64,000 nucleotides of DNA. Source: Salmonella enterica subsp. enterica serovar Choleraesuis. GTDB taxonomy: Bacteria; Pseudomonadota; Gammaproteobacteria; Enterobacterales; Enterobacteriaceae. The notes below the pieces were generated by a model. That model did not search any database. It saw nothing but the letters and a program-made list of their open reading frames with translations, and was not told the DNA's origin. The DNA lies in assembly GCA_022846635.1 (NCBI GenBank), contig AP025685.1, forward strand, positions 744,001 to 808,000, in the 5' to 3' direction. Position 1 is the stretch's first letter. The number at the start of each line of letters is the position of its first letter. Made by a program: the position numbers and the translations under genes. Shown here piece by piece: positions 37,386 to 47,702 of the stretch.

Positions 37386-38246
37386 ATGGACGATTTACAC
37401 GTCGTAGACAGTATCAATGACGCCGGTAACTGGCTGGTGCGCAACCAGGAATTGTTACTGAGTTATGTGGTTAATATCGTAGCGGCCATCGCCATTCTTA
37501 TCGTTGGTATGATTGTCGCTCGGGCCATCTCCAACACCGTAAACCGCCTGATGCGGGCGCGGCATATCGACGCTACCGTAGCCGACTTTCTTTCAGCGCT
37601 GGTGCGTTACGGCATCATCACCTTTACTTTGATTGCCGCGCTTGGGCGGGTTGGGGTGCAGACCGCTTCCGTTATCGCAGTGCTCGGTGCTGCTGGTCTG
37701 GCCTTGGGTCTGGCGCTGCAAGGCTCGCTGTCCAACCTGGCCGCCGGGGTGTTGCTGGTCACTTTCCGTCCGTTCCGTACCGGTGAGTATGTAGACCTCG
37801 GGGGTACCGCTGGTACCGTAACCAGCGTACATATTTTCTCCACAACGCTGCGCACCGTGGATGGTAAAATTATCATCATCCCGAACGGTAAAATTATTAG
37901 CGGCAACATTACTAACTTCTCGCGTGAGCCGGAACGCCGTAACGAATTTATTATTGGCGTGGGTTACGATGCCGATATCGACCAGGTAAAACAGACCCTG
38001 CGTGAGCTGGTTGATGCTGATGACCGTATTCTGAAGAATCGTGAAGTGAATATTCAGGTCAATGAGTTAGGAGCGTCATCGGTGAATATGGTAGTTCGCT
38101 GCTGGAGTAAAAGCGGCGATTTGCAGAGTGTCTACTGGGATTATCTGGAGAATGTGAAAAAAGCATTCGACCAGAAGGGCATCAGCCTGCCATATCCACA
38201 AATGGATCTGCACATGCATCATGTACAGAAGGCTTCTGCTGAATAA
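37386..38246 (+). CDS. mscS: Small-conductance mechanosensitive channel
   Basis: 286 residues, same as E. coli MscS. Homoheptameric inner-membrane channel that opens under tension to release solutes on osmotic down-shock. Three N-terminal membrane helices; the pore helix carries the Gly/Ala-rich segment [16 protein letters not shown]; then the beta domain ([11 protein letters not shown]) and C-terminal alpha-beta domain ([12 protein letters not shown]). Confidence 0.97.
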   Translation: MDDLHVVDSINDAGNWLVRNQELLLSYVVNIVAAIAILIVGMIVARAISNTVNRLMRARHIDATVADFLSALVRYGIITFTLIAALGRVGVQTASVIAVLGAAGLALGLALQGSLSNLAAGVLLVTFRPFRTGEYVDLGGTAGTVTSVHIFSTTLRTVDGKIIIIPNGKIISGNITNFSREPERRNEFIIGVGYDADIDQVKQTLRELVDADDRILKNREVNIQVNELGASSVNMVVRCWSKSGDLQSVYWDYLENVKKAFDQKGISLPYPQMDLHMHHVQKASAE

Positions 38247-38253
38247 TTTTAGG

Positions 38254-38280
38254 GGCCAGCCTGATGCTGGCCTTTATTTT
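38254..38280 (+). terminator. mscS terminator
   Basis: GGCCAGC-ctgat-GCTGGCC followed by TTTATTTT. Confidence 0.88.
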
Positions 38281-38388
38281 ACCTATCGATATTAGATTTG
38301 CTAATTAATCATTAAAATTTATAATTTCACCTAATAATCACATCCGATTACACTCTCCTTCCAACAACAAATTACAGGAAGAATAAGA

Positions 38389-39024
38389 GTGATATCCTAT
38401 TTTATTCAAGGTCTTATCCTTGGTTCGGCAATGATTTTACCTCTCGGTCCGCAAAATGCTTTCGTCCTTAATCAGGGAATAAAGCGTCAATATCACATCA
38501 TGATCGCTTCACTCTGCTCTCTAAGCGATTTGCTGCTTATCTGCGCCGGAATTTTTGGCGGTAGCGCGCTGTTAATGCAGTCACCATGGCTGCTGGCGCT
38601 GGTAACCTGGGGTGGCGTACTGTTTTTGCTATGGTACGGATGGGGCGCGCTGCGGGCGGCGTTTAGCCGTGACCTGGAAGTAGAAAGCGCCGCATCTATG
38701 AAGCAGGGAAGGCTGCGGATTATTGCCACTATGCTGGCGGTGACCTGGCTGAATCCTCACGTTTATCTGGATACTTTTGTGGTGCTGGGCAGCCTGGGTG
38801 GGCAGCTGGCAGATGAGCCAAAACGCTGGTTTGCATTGGGTACCGTAAGCGCGTCGATTCTGTGGTTCTTCAGTCTGGCACTGCTGGCGGCATGGCTGGC
38901 CCCGCGCCTGCGCACCATTAAAGCCCAAAGAATTATCAACGGTGTAGTTGGGGTAGTGATGTGGGTTATCGGCTTACGTCTTGCTTATGAGGGAGTAGGG
39001 CACCTTAGCCAGTTATTTGGATAA
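38389..39024 (+). CDS. argO: L-arginine exporter
   Basis: 211 residues, LysE-family exporter, same length as E. coli ArgO. Six membrane helices with [14 protein letters not shown] near the start and [15 protein letters not shown] in the middle. The start is GTG after AGGAAGAATAA, as in E. coli. Transcription is expected to need ArgP, encoded 0.9 kb away. Confidence 0.95.
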   Translation: MISYFIQGLILGSAMILPLGPQNAFVLNQGIKRQYHIMIASLCSLSDLLLICAGIFGGSALLMQSPWLLALVTWGGVLFLLWYGWGALRAAFSRDLEVESAASMKQGRLRIIATMLAVTWLNPHVYLDTFVVLGSLGGQLADEPKRWFALGTVSASILWFFSLALLAAWLAPRLRTIKAQRIINGVVGVVMWVIGLRLAYEGVGHLSQLFG

Positions 39025-39146
39025 AAATCGCCGGAATCTGATAGACGTGGGCAAAGCCAGGGCTACAATTGCATCAGCTGATTGTCTGTGCCGGGTAAAT
39101 TTGAGCGCACAGGCATCAAAAAGACAATTGAGGTGGAGGAGTTACA

Positions 39147-39863
39147 GTGAAGTTTAAAACATTAGCGCTGGTGACCATGCTGGGTCTGGCAACAGGCGGT
39201 ACTGCGGCTGCAGCTGAGCTGCCAGAAGGACCGCACGTAGTAACATCGGGTACCGCCAGCGTGGATGCGGTGCCGGATATGGCGACTCTGGCCATTGAAG
39301 TTAATGTGATGGCTAAGGATGCTGCCAGTGCCAAGAAACAGACTGACGATCGTGTAGCGCAGTATATGTCTTTCCTGCAAAAGAGCGGCGTAGCGAAAAA
39401 AGATATCAGCGCTGCTAACCTGCGCACTCAGCCGGAATACGATTATCTTAAAGATGGTAAAACCCAGCTTAAAGGTTATCGTGCAATTCGTTCGGTTAAT
39501 GTGAATGTGCGTCAGCTCGATAAACTGAACGACCTGCTGGATGGTGCCTTGAAAGCGGGCCTGAATGATATTCGTGCGGTATCGCTGGGCGTGGCTAATC
39601 CGGAACAGTATAAAGACAAGGCTCGTCAGGCCGCTATCGAAGATGCGACTCGTCAGGCGCAACTGCTGGCAAAAGGCTTCCACTCAACGCTGGGGCAGGT
39701 TTACAGCATTCGCTATCATGTTTCCAACTATCAGCCAGCGCCGATGGTACGGATGATGAAAGCCAGCGCGGCAGACGTATCGGCTCAGGACACTTACGAG
39801 CAGCAGACTATTCAGTTTGACGACCAGGTAGATGTAGTATTTAACCTGAAAGCCGCACAGTAA
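39147..39863 (+). CDS. yggE: Periplasmic SIMPL-domain protein YggE
   Basis: 238 residues; E. coli YggE is 246, the difference being at the C-terminal tail. A Sec signal peptide (about 1-22, ending in TAAAAE) is followed by the SIMPL/DUF541 domain starting HVVTSGTASVDAVPDMATL. Linked to reduced oxidative stress in E. coli; biochemical role unknown. Confidence 0.93.
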   Translation: MKFKTLALVTMLGLATGGTAAAAELPEGPHVVTSGTASVDAVPDMATLAIEVNVMAKDAASAKKQTDDRVAQYMSFLQKSGVAKKDISAANLRTQPEYDYLKDGKTQLKGYRAIRSVNVNVRQLDKLNDLLDGALKAGLNDIRAVSLGVANPEQYKDKARQAAIEDATRQAQLLAKGFHSTLGQVYSIRYHVSNYQPAPMVRMMKASAADVSAQDTYEQQTIQFDDQVDVVFNLKAAQ

Positions 39864-39881
39864 TCGCCTGTAGAAATAATC

Positions 39882-39937
39882 AAGCCCCCTTGAAAGCCGC
39901 CAGTTTTGCTGGCGGTTTTTTTATTTAAGGGGGCTTT
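39882..39937. terminator. Bidirectional terminator between yggE and argP
   Basis: Nested stems: inner GCCGCCAG-ttttg-CTGGCGGT with seven T, outer AAGCCCCCTT / AAGGGGGCTT. It can end both yggE (+) and argP (-). Confidence 0.88.
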
Positions 39938-39945
39938 TGGGTATT

Positions 39946-40839
39946 TTATTCCTGGCGCAGTACTTTGTGGCCGTAGTCCAGCAGGGCATTAGTGACTTTA
40001 CGCATCTGGCGGCTTTCTGGCGCGAAGCGGTGCCAGTACAACATCCGGCGCTGTAACAGCCCCGGAGTCAGATCGATAAGCTCACCGCTTTTTAACTGCT
40101 GCTCAATTTGCAGATGCGGGATCATACAGCAGGTGGTGCCCTGGGTGGCCAGCTGCACGAAGGCTTCTGACGAATTGACGATGTGGCAAGGCACGCTGCC
40201 CGGAGGCAGGTCGAAATACTGTTGCAAAAATGCCTGGTGCATATCATCGAGATGGTCGAAGGCTACCACCGGCGCTTTAAGCAGCGAGGATCGAGTCACC
40301 CCATTAGGGAAATAGCGTGCGGCAAAACTCGGTGAGGCCACGAACAGGTAGTCCAGCGCACCCAACCGATCCACCAGGCAGCTAGGCAATGCCTGAGGCT
40401 GGTTACTGACTGCACCAACCACTTCCCCGCGGCGCAGGCGCTCCTGGGTACGGGTTTCATCCTCTACCTGAATATTGAGGCGAATTGGGCTATCGGCCAG
40501 AACGGGAGCAAGGGCAGGCAGCAGCCAGGTCGCCAGACTGTCGGCGTTGACCGCAAGCGACAGCAGCAGTGGCGTGGAGCCGGTTTGTTCATCCCCAAGC
40601 CACTCTTCTTCCAGCAACTCTACCTGGCGCAGCAGCGCGAGTAATTTCTGGCCCTGTTCGGTTGGACGAGGCGGCACCGTGCGCACCAGCAGCGGCTGGC
40701 CGAACATATTCTCAAGTTGTTTAATACGCTGAGAGACGGCGGACTGCGTGATACAGAGCTTCTGAGCGGCGCGCTCAAAACCGCGTTCGCTGATAACCGC
40801 ATCTAAAGCCTGCAGTGTTCGGTAGTCCGGACGTTTCAT
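39946..40839 (-). CDS. argP: LysR-type regulator ArgP (IciA)
   Basis: 297 residues, nearly identical to E. coli ArgP. N-terminal helix-turn-helix ([23 protein letters not shown], about 20-42) and a LysR effector domain that senses lysine and arginine. It activates argO. The start [10 protein letters not shown] at 40839 matches the family; the frame continues 36 codons upstream without support. Confidence 0.97.
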   Translation of the reverse strand: MKRPDYRTLQALDAVISERGFERAAQKLCITQSAVSQRIKQLENMFGQPLLVRTVPPRPTEQGQKLLALLRQVELLEEEWLGDEQTGSTPLLLSLAVNADSLATWLLPALAPVLADSPIRLNIQVEDETRTQERLRRGEVVGAVSNQPQALPSCLVDRLGALDYLFVASPSFAARYFPNGVTRSSLLKAPVVAFDHLDDMHQAFLQQYFDLPPGSVPCHIVNSSEAFVQLATQGTTCCMIPHLQIEQQLKSGELIDLTPGLLQRRMLYWHRFAPESRQMRKVTNALLDYGHKVLRQE

Positions 40840-41069
40840 TAGTATTTTATTCTCCAGTGAGTTGCAGCCTGCACTATGACATAAATTCACGTGCATTCCA
40901 GTAACAGAACGCGCTGCGCAACCATGACTTGTGGGGTATAGCACCACAAAGAGTGGGTAAATTGTGACTGAGATCGCGCGTTGACGCTATCTCCATTGAC
41001 TCGATAGCTGCGTGAGCGCTTAGCCAGGTATATAATGCGCGGCAATTTGGACACCACAGGCGAATAGAT

Positions 41070-41729
41070 ATGACGCAGGACGAACTTAAGAAAGCAGTAG
41101 GCTGGGCGGCTCTTCAATATGTGCAGCCGGGCACTATCGTTGGGGTTGGCACCGGTTCTACCGCGTCGCATTTTATTGATGCGCTGGCCACCATGAAAGA
41201 TAAGATTGAAGGGGCGGTTTCTAGCTCCGAAGCGTCAACCGCTAAGCTTAAGCAACTGGGGATCCCGGTTTTTGATCTCAATGAAGTTGACTCTCTGGGC
41301 GTTTATGTTGACGGTGCCGACGAAATCAACGACCAGATGCAAATGATCAAAGGCGGCGGCGCGGCGCTGACTCGCGAGAAAATCGTGGCTTCTGTGGCCG
41401 AGAAATTTGTTTGTATCGCCGATGCTTCTAAACAGGTGGCTATTCTGGGCGAGTTCCCTCTGCCGGTGGAAGTTATTCCAATGGCGCGCAGCGCCGTCGC
41501 TCGTACCCTGGTGAAACTTGGCGGTCGTCCTGAATATCGTCAGGGCGTGGTGACTGACAATGGCAACGTTATCCTTGATGTACACGGCCTGAGCATTATC
41601 GATCCCGTTGCCCTGGAAAATGCCATTAATGCGATTCCAGGCGTAGTGACTGTCGGCCTGTTTGCCAACCGCGGGGCCGATGTGGCTCTGATTGGTACAG
41701 CCGAAGGCGTTAAGACCTTCGTGAAATAA
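41070..41729 (+). CDS. rpiA: Ribose-5-phosphate isomerase A
   Basis: 219 residues, same as E. coli RpiA. Interconverts ribose 5-phosphate and ribulose 5-phosphate. Conserved [19 protein letters not shown] and [11 protein letters not shown] segments are intact. Divergent from argP. Confidence 0.97.
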   Translation: MTQDELKKAVGWAALQYVQPGTIVGVGTGSTASHFIDALATMKDKIEGAVSSSEASTAKLKQLGIPVFDLNEVDSLGVYVDGADEINDQMQMIKGGGAALTREKIVASVAEKFVCIADASKQVAILGEFPLPVEVIPMARSAVARTLVKLGGRPEYRQGVVTDNGNVILDVHGLSIIDPVALENAINAIPGVVTVGLFANRGADVALIGTAEGVKTFVK

Positions 41730-41734
41730 TTGCC

Positions 41735-41766
41735 TTACCACGCCGCTTTTAATCGGCGGCGTGGTA
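41735..41766 (+). terminator. Hairpin after rpiA
   Basis: TTACCACGCCGC / GCGGCGTGGTAA, 12-bp stem just past the stop, but followed by an A-run rather than T. It could be a weak terminator or a transcript-end stabiliser. Confidence 0.45.
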
Positions 41767-41789
41767 AAAAAATTCCCGTCGCAAATTTT

Positions 41790-41805
41790 GGTGACATCTG
41801 TCACA
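41790..41805 (+). promoter_or_regulatory. CRP-like site upstream of serA
   Basis: GGTGA-CATCTG-TCACA, one mismatch to TGTGA-N6-TCACA. CRP and Lrp control serA in E. coli. Confidence 0.5.
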
Positions 41806-42008
41806 TCTTTTCGTTACATCTCGTTTTCATTCTGCCGTAGATTCTCCTGACCAGACAATCTCCTGATTTTGTTCTGTGGATGATTTTTCTTCACCAGCGA
41901 ACGTTTAATCCGCATGTTGCCCGTCGAAAGTTTTTTGATATGTTGGCAGCTGGTGGTTTTATTTTTAACCGCCCAAACACAACATCAGATGAGAATAACA
42001 GGGTTCTT

Positions 42009-43247
42009 ATGGCCAGAGTTTCGCTAGATAAAGAGAAGATTAAATTCCTGCTGGTGGAAGGTGTACACCAGAAGGCCGTTGATAACCTGCTGGCAGCGGG
42101 TTACACCAACATCGAATATCACAAAGGTGCGCTGGACAGCGCTGAGCTGAAAGAAGCTATCCGCGATGCCCATTTTATCGGTATCCGATCCCGAACTCAT
42201 CTGAGTGAAGAAATTTTTGCCGCTGCCGAAAAACTGGTGGCGGTAGGCTGTTTCTGTATTGGTACTAATCAGGTAGACCTGAATGCCGCGACTCTGCGCG
42301 GGGTGCCGGTATTTAACGCGCCGTTCTCAAATACCCGTTCGGTCGCCGAGTTGGTGATTGGCGAGCTGTTATTACTGCTGCGCGGAGTGCCTGAAGCTAA
42401 TGCCAAAGCTCACCGCGGTGTGTGGAACAAGCAGGCCGTGGGCTGTTTTGAAGCACGCGGTAAAAAGCTGGGAATCATTGGTTACGGGCATATCGGAACT
42501 CAGCTTGGCATTCTTGCTGAGTCGCTGGGAATGAATGTTTTCTTCTACGATATCGAAAACAAACTGCCGCTTGGCAATGCCACTCAGGTACAGCATCTTT
42601 CCGACCTGCTGAATATGAGCGATGTGGTGAGCCTGCATGTTCCAGAAAACCGCTCCACTAAAAATATGATTGGTCCGCAAGAGCTGGCGCTGATGAAGCC
42701 CGGCGCGTTGCTGATTAACGCCTCACGCGGCACCGTAGTTGATATCCCGGCTTTATGTGACGCTTTGGCGCGTAAGCATTTGGGCGGCGCGGCTATCGAT
42801 GTATTCCCGACAGAGCCTGCAACTAATAGCGATCCTTTCAGCTCGCCGCTGTGTGAGTTCGATAATGTGCTGCTGACCCCGCATATTGGCGGTTCGACTC
42901 AGGAAGCGCAGGAAAACATCGGTCTGGAAGTGGCTGGGAAACTTAGTAAATACTCGGATAATGGCTCTACGCTGTCGGCGGTGAACTTCCCGGAAGTATC
43001 GCTTCCTCAACATGGAGAACAGGCGAGCCGTCTGCTGCATATTCATGAAAACCGCCCCGGCGTGCTTACGGCAATCAACCAGATTTTTGCCGAGCAGGGG
43101 ATAAACATTGCCGCTCAGTATCTGCAAACCACACCGCAAATGGGTTATGTGGTCATAGATATTGATGCCGGTGAAGAGGTGGCAGAGAAGGCATTACAAA
43201 GCATGAAGGCGATTCCAGGAACCGTGCGGGCGCGTCTGCTTTACTAA
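42009..43247 (+). CDS. serA: D-3-phosphoglycerate dehydrogenase
   Basis: 412 residues (E. coli 410). First enzyme of serine synthesis, feedback-inhibited by serine through the C-terminal ACT domain (HENRPGVLTAINQIF, about 340 on). NAD loop GYGHIG, catalytic HIGGSTQEAQ with its His. The start MARVSLDKEK at 42009 matches the family; 43 upstream in-frame codons are not supported. Confidence 0.97.
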   Translation: MARVSLDKEKIKFLLVEGVHQKAVDNLLAAGYTNIEYHKGALDSAELKEAIRDAHFIGIRSRTHLSEEIFAAAEKLVAVGCFCIGTNQVDLNAATLRGVPVFNAPFSNTRSVAELVIGELLLLLRGVPEANAKAHRGVWNKQAVGCFEARGKKLGIIGYGHIGTQLGILAESLGMNVFFYDIENKLPLGNATQVQHLSDLLNMSDVVSLHVPENRSTKNMIGPQELALMKPGALLINASRGTVVDIPALCDALARKHLGGAAIDVFPTEPATNSDPFSSPLCEFDNVLLTPHIGGSTQEAQENIGLEVAGKLSKYSDNGSTLSAVNFPEVSLPQHGEQASRLLHIHENRPGVLTAINQIFAEQGINIAAQYLQTTPQMGYVVIDIDAGEEVAEKALQSMKAIPGTVRARLLY

Positions 43248-43256
43248 TTGGTTTGC

Positions 43257-43859
43257 TTAAGACGCCCAGCGCCATGTTGTGCTGGGCGTAACCAGCATCG
43301 GTAACGGAACATCCCATGACTCGGTTGGAATAGCGGGTACCTGCTGACAATCCAGCGCCAGACCGATGGGCTGAAAATGGTAGCGCTGCCAAAAACGTAA
43401 TGTGCGGTCGTAATATCCGCCACCCATTCCTATGCGATTGCCCTGAGCATCAAACCCCAATAGCGGGGTAATCATCACGTCCAGCTGCTCCAGCGGCAGT
43501 ACCTGGCGGACATCGAGCGCCGGCTCACCTATTTTCATTCGGTTAAACACCAGTTGCGTATCCGGGCCGTAGCGTAAAAAAAGCAAATTACCGCGACTGA
43601 ATGGATGCAACAGAGGCAGATAGACTTCGCGCCCGCTGTGCCATAAAGCAGATATAAGCGGGGAAGTATCTATTTCAGAACCAAAAGAGAGAAAGACAGC
43701 GATTTTGTGCGCATGAGCCATTTCATCGAGCGCAAGCACTCTTTGGGCGGCATTTTGCCCGGCCTGATGGCGCTGTTCTGTGCTTAACGCGGCCCTGCGT
43801 CGAAGGATTTGCTCGCGAAGCGCGTGGCGTTCAGAAATCAAGGGAATGGATGAAGCCAT
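43257..43859 (-). CDS. fau: 5-formyltetrahydrofolate cyclo-ligase (Fau/YgfA)
   Basis: 200 residues. ATP-dependent conversion of 5-formyl-THF to methenyl-THF. Family segments VFLSFGSEIDT, YLPLLHPFS and GMGGGYYDRTL are present. The longer frame upstream is the 6S RNA 3' end read as codons, so the ATG at 43859 is used. It is cotranscribed with 6S RNA in E. coli, and the spacing here (13 bases from the RNA 3' end) is the same arrangement. Confidence 0.93.
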   Translation of the reverse strand: MASSIPLISERHALREQILRRRAALSTEQRHQAGQNAAQRVLALDEMAHAHKIAVFLSFGSEIDTSPLISALWHSGREVYLPLLHPFSRGNLLFLRYGPDTQLVFNRMKIGEPALDVRQVLPLEQLDVMITPLLGFDAQGNRIGMGGGYYDRTLRFWQRYHFQPIGLALDCQQVPAIPTESWDVPLPMLVTPSTTWRWAS

Positions 43860-43872
43860 GGTAGAAAAGAGG

Positions 43873-44055
43873 GAATCTCCGAGATGCCGCCGCAGGCTGT
43901 AACCCTTGAACCCTTGGTTCAAGGTGAATGCAACGTCATGGTCTTAAGGCTTCTCGGACGAACCGAGCGTGCTCACCGACCGTGGAGCGCCACATTCTTG
44001 TGGTTTGAAATATCGGCTCAGGGGACTGGCCCGCTTGCAAACATCTCAGAGAAAT
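43873..44055 (-). ncRNA. ssrS: 6S RNA
   Basis: 183 bases, the same length as E. coli 6S RNA, with conserved 5' ATTTCTCTGAGATGTTTGCA and 3' CATCTCGGAGATTC ends that pair to close the long stem. The central bubble region and the GGGTTCAAGGGTTACAGCC segment are recognisable. It binds the RNA polymerase sigma-70 holoenzyme in stationary phase and serves as a template for pRNA. Located between zapA and fau as in E. coli. Confidence 0.97.
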
Positions 44056-44119
44056 TTTGTCTTCAAAGTCACTCTACCACAAGCAAACTCTGAAGTGTTA
44101 TTCAATATTGCGACCTGGC

Positions 44120-44425
44120 TTAAGATACTCGCCCATGTTCCAGCAATGCCTGTTCGATGGTGTGCTGAAGCATGCGGATACGCTGTTCCATACTTGCCGC
44201 GTAATCCTCGGTCTTAGTCTTTTCCTGAGCTAACTCGTAACACACATTCAGTGCGACGATGAAAACTAACTGCTCAGTATTGGAGACTCTAGTGCGATCT
44301 TTTAAATCCTGCAACCGCTGATTTAGCTGCTCGGCAGCCTGGTTCAGCGCATCCCTTTGTTCAGGCGGACAATTCACGCGCAGTGAACGACCGAAAATTT
44401 CGATATCGACGGGTTGTGCAGACAT
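44120..44425 (-). CDS. zapA: Cell division protein ZapA
   Basis: 101 residues. Stabilises FtsZ rings at mid-cell. N-terminal [17 protein letters not shown] globular part and a C-terminal coiled coil (about 50-100). The E. coli protein is 109 residues; this one stops after GRVS and lacks the last eight residues, beyond the coiled coil. Divergent from ygfB. Confidence 0.95.
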   Translation of the reverse strand: MSAQPVDIEIFGRSLRVNCPPEQRDALNQAAEQLNQRLQDLKDRTRVSNTEQLVFIVALNVCYELAQEKTKTEDYAASMEQRIRMLQHTIEQALLEHGRVS

Positions 44426-44595
44426 GCCACCTTCCTGCTGTTTATTCGCCTGCCCCCCGCCTGCAGCTTCACTGGGTCGCGAGGGGGCGCCACTATAGCT
44501 ACCCTAAAATTAAGATACAAGCCCTTTTCTGGTATCTTCAGGGGTCGTGATGGTAGCATAACATGAACTGTCTCTCTCAACGACGACGAATGCGC

Positions 44596-45174
44596 ATGTC
44601 TATACAGAACGTTATGCCTGGCTACGAAACCGTAGGCCAGTTACTTACCGAACAAAGCGTCGGTCTGACTCCTGCCGAAATGCACGGCTTAATTGCCGGT
44701 ATGCTTTGCGGCGGAAATCGGGATACCAGCTGGCAGTCGCTGGTTCATGATCTGACTAACGAAGGGTTAGCTTTCAGTAAAACGCTGGCGGACACTCTGC
44801 GCCAGATGCACTCTGTTACCGCAGATGCTCTGGAAGATGAAGGTTTTCAGTTTCAGCTTTATCTACCGGAAGGCGATGAGGTTTCGGTATTTGAGCGCGC
44901 CGATGCGCTGGCTGGCTGGGTAAACCACTTCCTGCTCGGCCTTGGCGTAACCCAGCCAAAACTCGATAAGCTCAGCGGCGAAACTCGCGAAGCCATTGAC
45001 GACCTGCGTAACATCGCTCAGCTCGGCTACGATGAAGAAGAAGACCAGGAAGAGCTGGAAATGTCTCTTGAAGAGATAATCGAGTACGTGCGCGTAGCCG
45101 CATTGCTATGCTACGACACGTTTACCCGCCCGGCTCCTCTGGCCCCAGAGATTAAAAAGCCAACCCTGCATTAA
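44596..45174 (+). CDS. ygfB: UPF0149 protein YgfB
   Basis: 192 residues, same as E. coli YgfB. All-helical family with [17 protein letters not shown] and the C-terminal [23 protein letters not shown]. Molecular role in enterics unclear. Heads the ygfB-pepP-ubiH-ubiI operon. The start [11 protein letters not shown] is preferred to an 11-codon upstream extension. Confidence 0.95.
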   Translation: MSIQNVMPGYETVGQLLTEQSVGLTPAEMHGLIAGMLCGGNRDTSWQSLVHDLTNEGLAFSKTLADTLRQMHSVTADALEDEGFQFQLYLPEGDEVSVFERADALAGWVNHFLLGLGVTQPKLDKLSGETREAIDDLRNIAQLGYDEEEDQEELEMSLEEIIEYVRVAALLCYDTFTRPAPLAPEIKKPTLH

Positions 45175-45195
45175 TTCAAAAACTCAGGAGGTGCC

Positions 45196-46509
45196 ATGAC
45201 ACAGAACGAGTTTCACAGCCGCCGTCAGGCACTGTTAGCCAGGATGGCGCCGGCAAGCGCGGCGGTGATATTCGCCGCGCCAGAAGCCACGCGCAGCGCT
45301 GACAGTGAATATCCTTACCGACAAAATAGCGACTTCTGGTATTTCACTGGTTTTAACGAACCGGAAGCCCTCCTGGTTCTCATCAAAAGCGATGAAACCC
45401 ATAACCATAGCGTCTTGTTTAACCGGGTTCGCGATAAAAACGCTGAAATCTGGTTTGGCCGCAGGCTGGGCCAGGAAGCGGCGCCTGAAGCGCTGGGTGT
45501 CGATCGCGCGCTGGCATGGGATGAAATTGACGAGCAGCTTTATCAGCTGCTGAATGGCCTGGACGTGATTTATCACGCGCAGGGGCAGTATGGCTTTGCT
45601 GATACTCTGATTTTCTCCGGTCTGGAGAAATTGCGTCGTGGCTCACGCCAGAACCTGCGCGCGCCGGCGACTCTGACCGATTGGCGTCCATGGGTGCATG
45701 ATATGCGCCTGTTTAAATCTTCTGAAGAGCAGGATGTACTGCGCAAAGCGGGTGAAATAAGCGCGCTGGCGCATACCCGTGCGATGGAGAAATGCCGCCC
45801 TGGCATGTTCGAGTACCAGCTTGAAGGCGAGATCCTTCACGAGTTTACCCGCCACGGGGCGCGTTATCCTTCTTATAACACCATTGTGGGCGGCGGCGTA
45901 AATGGCTGCATTCTTCACTACACCGAAAATGAGAGCGAGCTCCGCGACGGCGATTTAGTGCTTATCGATGCCGGTTGCGAATACCTGGGGTATGCCGGAG
46001 ATATAACCCGTACTTTCCCGGTTAACGGCAAATTTACTCCGGCTCAGCGCGCTATCTATGACATTGTGCTGGCATCTCTCAATAAGGCACTGGAGCTGTA
46101 TCGTCCGGGCACCTCGATGCAGGCGGTAACGGCTGAAGTGGTTAAAGTGATGGTTTCCGGCCTGTTAAAGCTTGGCGTAATGAAGGGCGATATGGATGAG
46201 CTTATCGCCAGCAATGCATATCGGGAATTTTTCATGCATGGTCTGAGCCACTGGCTGGGGCTGGATGTGCACGATGTTGGTGAATATGGCCCTGAGCGTT
46301 CACGGATCCTGGAGCCGGGTATGGTTCTTACTGTTGAGCCAGGCCTGTACATCGCACCGGATGCTGACGTACCGCCGGAATATCGCGGAATCGGGATTCG
46401 TATTGAAGACGATATTCTGATTACCGCAAATGGCAACGAAAACCTGACGGCAAGCGTCGTGAAAGATGCCGATGCTATTGAAGCCTTAATGGCCGCGGCC
46501 CGCGTATGA
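45196..46509 (+). CDS. pepP: Xaa-Pro aminopeptidase P
   Basis: 437 residues (E. coli 441). Removes N-terminal residues before proline. Pita-bread metallopeptidase with dimanganese ligands in IDAGCEYLGYAGDITR, the His in HGLSHWLGLDVHD, and two Glu in TVEPGLYI and GIRIEDD. The ATG follows CAGGAGG. The stop overlaps ubiH's start by 4 bases. Confidence 0.97.
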   Translation: MTQNEFHSRRQALLARMAPASAAVIFAAPEATRSADSEYPYRQNSDFWYFTGFNEPEALLVLIKSDETHNHSVLFNRVRDKNAEIWFGRRLGQEAAPEALGVDRALAWDEIDEQLYQLLNGLDVIYHAQGQYGFADTLIFSGLEKLRRGSRQNLRAPATLTDWRPWVHDMRLFKSSEEQDVLRKAGEISALAHTRAMEKCRPGMFEYQLEGEILHEFTRHGARYPSYNTIVGGGVNGCILHYTENESELRDGDLVLIDAGCEYLGYAGDITRTFPVNGKFTPAQRAIYDIVLASLNKALELYRPGTSMQAVTAEVVKVMVSGLLKLGVMKGDMDELIASNAYREFFMHGLSHWLGLDVHDVGEYGPERSRILEPGMVLTVEPGLYIAPDADVPPEYRGIGIRIEDDILITANGNENLTASVVKDADAIEALMAAARV

Positions 46510-47690
46510 TAAAGCCCGTTATTATTGCCGGTGGTGGCATGACCGGAACTACGCTGGCGCTGGCGCTATCGCATTTAAGCGGCGGACGCCTGCCGGTACA
46601 TCTTATTGAAGCTGTACCGCCCCAAAGCCAGGCGCATCCGGGCTTTGACGCTCGTGCTATAGCGCTGGCTGAAGGTACCTGCCAGCAATTGCGTCAGCTA
46701 AATCTATGGTCGGCTCTGGCAGACTGTGCAACACCCATTGTTCAGGTTCAGGTAAGCGATCGCGGCCATGCCGGGTTTGTTACCCTGGATGCCAGCGATT
46801 ATCAAATTTCAGCATTAGGCCAGGTGGTGGAATTACACGAAGTAGGGCAGCGCCTGTTTGAGCTGGTAAAAAAGGCGCCAGGCGTTACGTTGCATTGCCC
46901 GGCCAAAGTCAACCGGGTCACGCGCCGTGATAATGAGGTCGAAGTTACGCTCGATGATGACTCCACGCTTTGTGGTCAGCTTCTGGTCGCGGCGGATGGC
47001 ACCCATTCTCCGCTGGCAAAGCAGTGCGGCATCGGATGGCAGGTGAATGATTATCATCAGGTGGCGGTTATCGCCAATGTAACTACTCAGTTGAGCCACC
47101 AGGGACGTGCATGGGAGCGCTTTACTGAGCATGGCCCTCTGGCAATGCTCCCTATGTCCCAAGGTCGCTGTTCACTGGTGTGGTGCCATCCGGCGGAGGA
47201 CGCTTCAGAAGTGGCGTCATGGAGCGATGAGCGTTTTTGCACTGAACTTCAGCGCGCTTTTGGCTGGCGTCTGGGGAAAATCAAACAAGTGGGTGCGCGC
47301 AGCGTTTATCCGCTGGCTCTGACGACGGCAAACGCTACCACATCCCACCGTTTGGCTCTGGTTGGCAATGCCGCTCAAACCCTGCATCCCATTGCCGGGC
47401 AAGGATTTAATCTCGGTATGCGCGACGTTATGTCGCTGGCCGAAACGCTGGCACCCGCAGGTCTTGCCGGTGAGGATTTAGGCTCAGTGGTTGTTTTGGG
47501 CCGCTGGCGCGAGCGCCGTGCGGCAGATAAAACGGCCACAATGGGCGTAACAAATGGTCTGGTCAGGCTATTTTCAAACCATAGCGGGCCTCTGGTGGCA
47601 GGACGCAACCTGGGCCTGATAGCGATGAATATTGTCACGCCTGCGCGCGATGCGCTGGCATATCGCACCCTTGGCTGGGTCGCGCGGTAA
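46506..47690 (+). CDS. ubiH: 2-octaprenyl-6-methoxyphenol hydroxylase
   Basis: 394 residues, class A flavin monooxygenase for ubiquinone synthesis (C1 hydroxylation). FAD loop GGGMTG near 10-15; ATG/DG-type motif AADGTHSPL; C-terminal LVGNAAQTLHPIAGQGFNLG. Coupled to pepP by ATGA overlap. Paralogue of the next gene. Confidence 0.96.
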   Translation: MIKPVIIAGGGMTGTTLALALSHLSGGRLPVHLIEAVPPQSQAHPGFDARAIALAEGTCQQLRQLNLWSALADCATPIVQVQVSDRGHAGFVTLDASDYQISALGQVVELHEVGQRLFELVKKAPGVTLHCPAKVNRVTRRDNEVEVTLDDDSTLCGQLLVAADGTHSPLAKQCGIGWQVNDYHQVAVIANVTTQLSHQGRAWERFTEHGPLAMLPMSQGRCSLVWCHPAEDASEVASWSDERFCTELQRAFGWRLGKIKQVGARSVYPLALTTANATTSHRLALVGNAAQTLHPIAGQGFNLGMRDVMSLAETLAPAGLAGEDLGSVVVLGRWRERRAADKTATMGVTNGLVRLFSNHSGPLVAGRNLGLIAMNIVTPARDALAYRTLGWVAR

Positions 47691-47702
47691 AGGAGAGAGA
47701 GA

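Noticed and set aside
43860..43922. N-terminal extension of Fau
   Set aside because: These codons are the 3' end of 6S RNA; the ATG at 43859 restores the family start.
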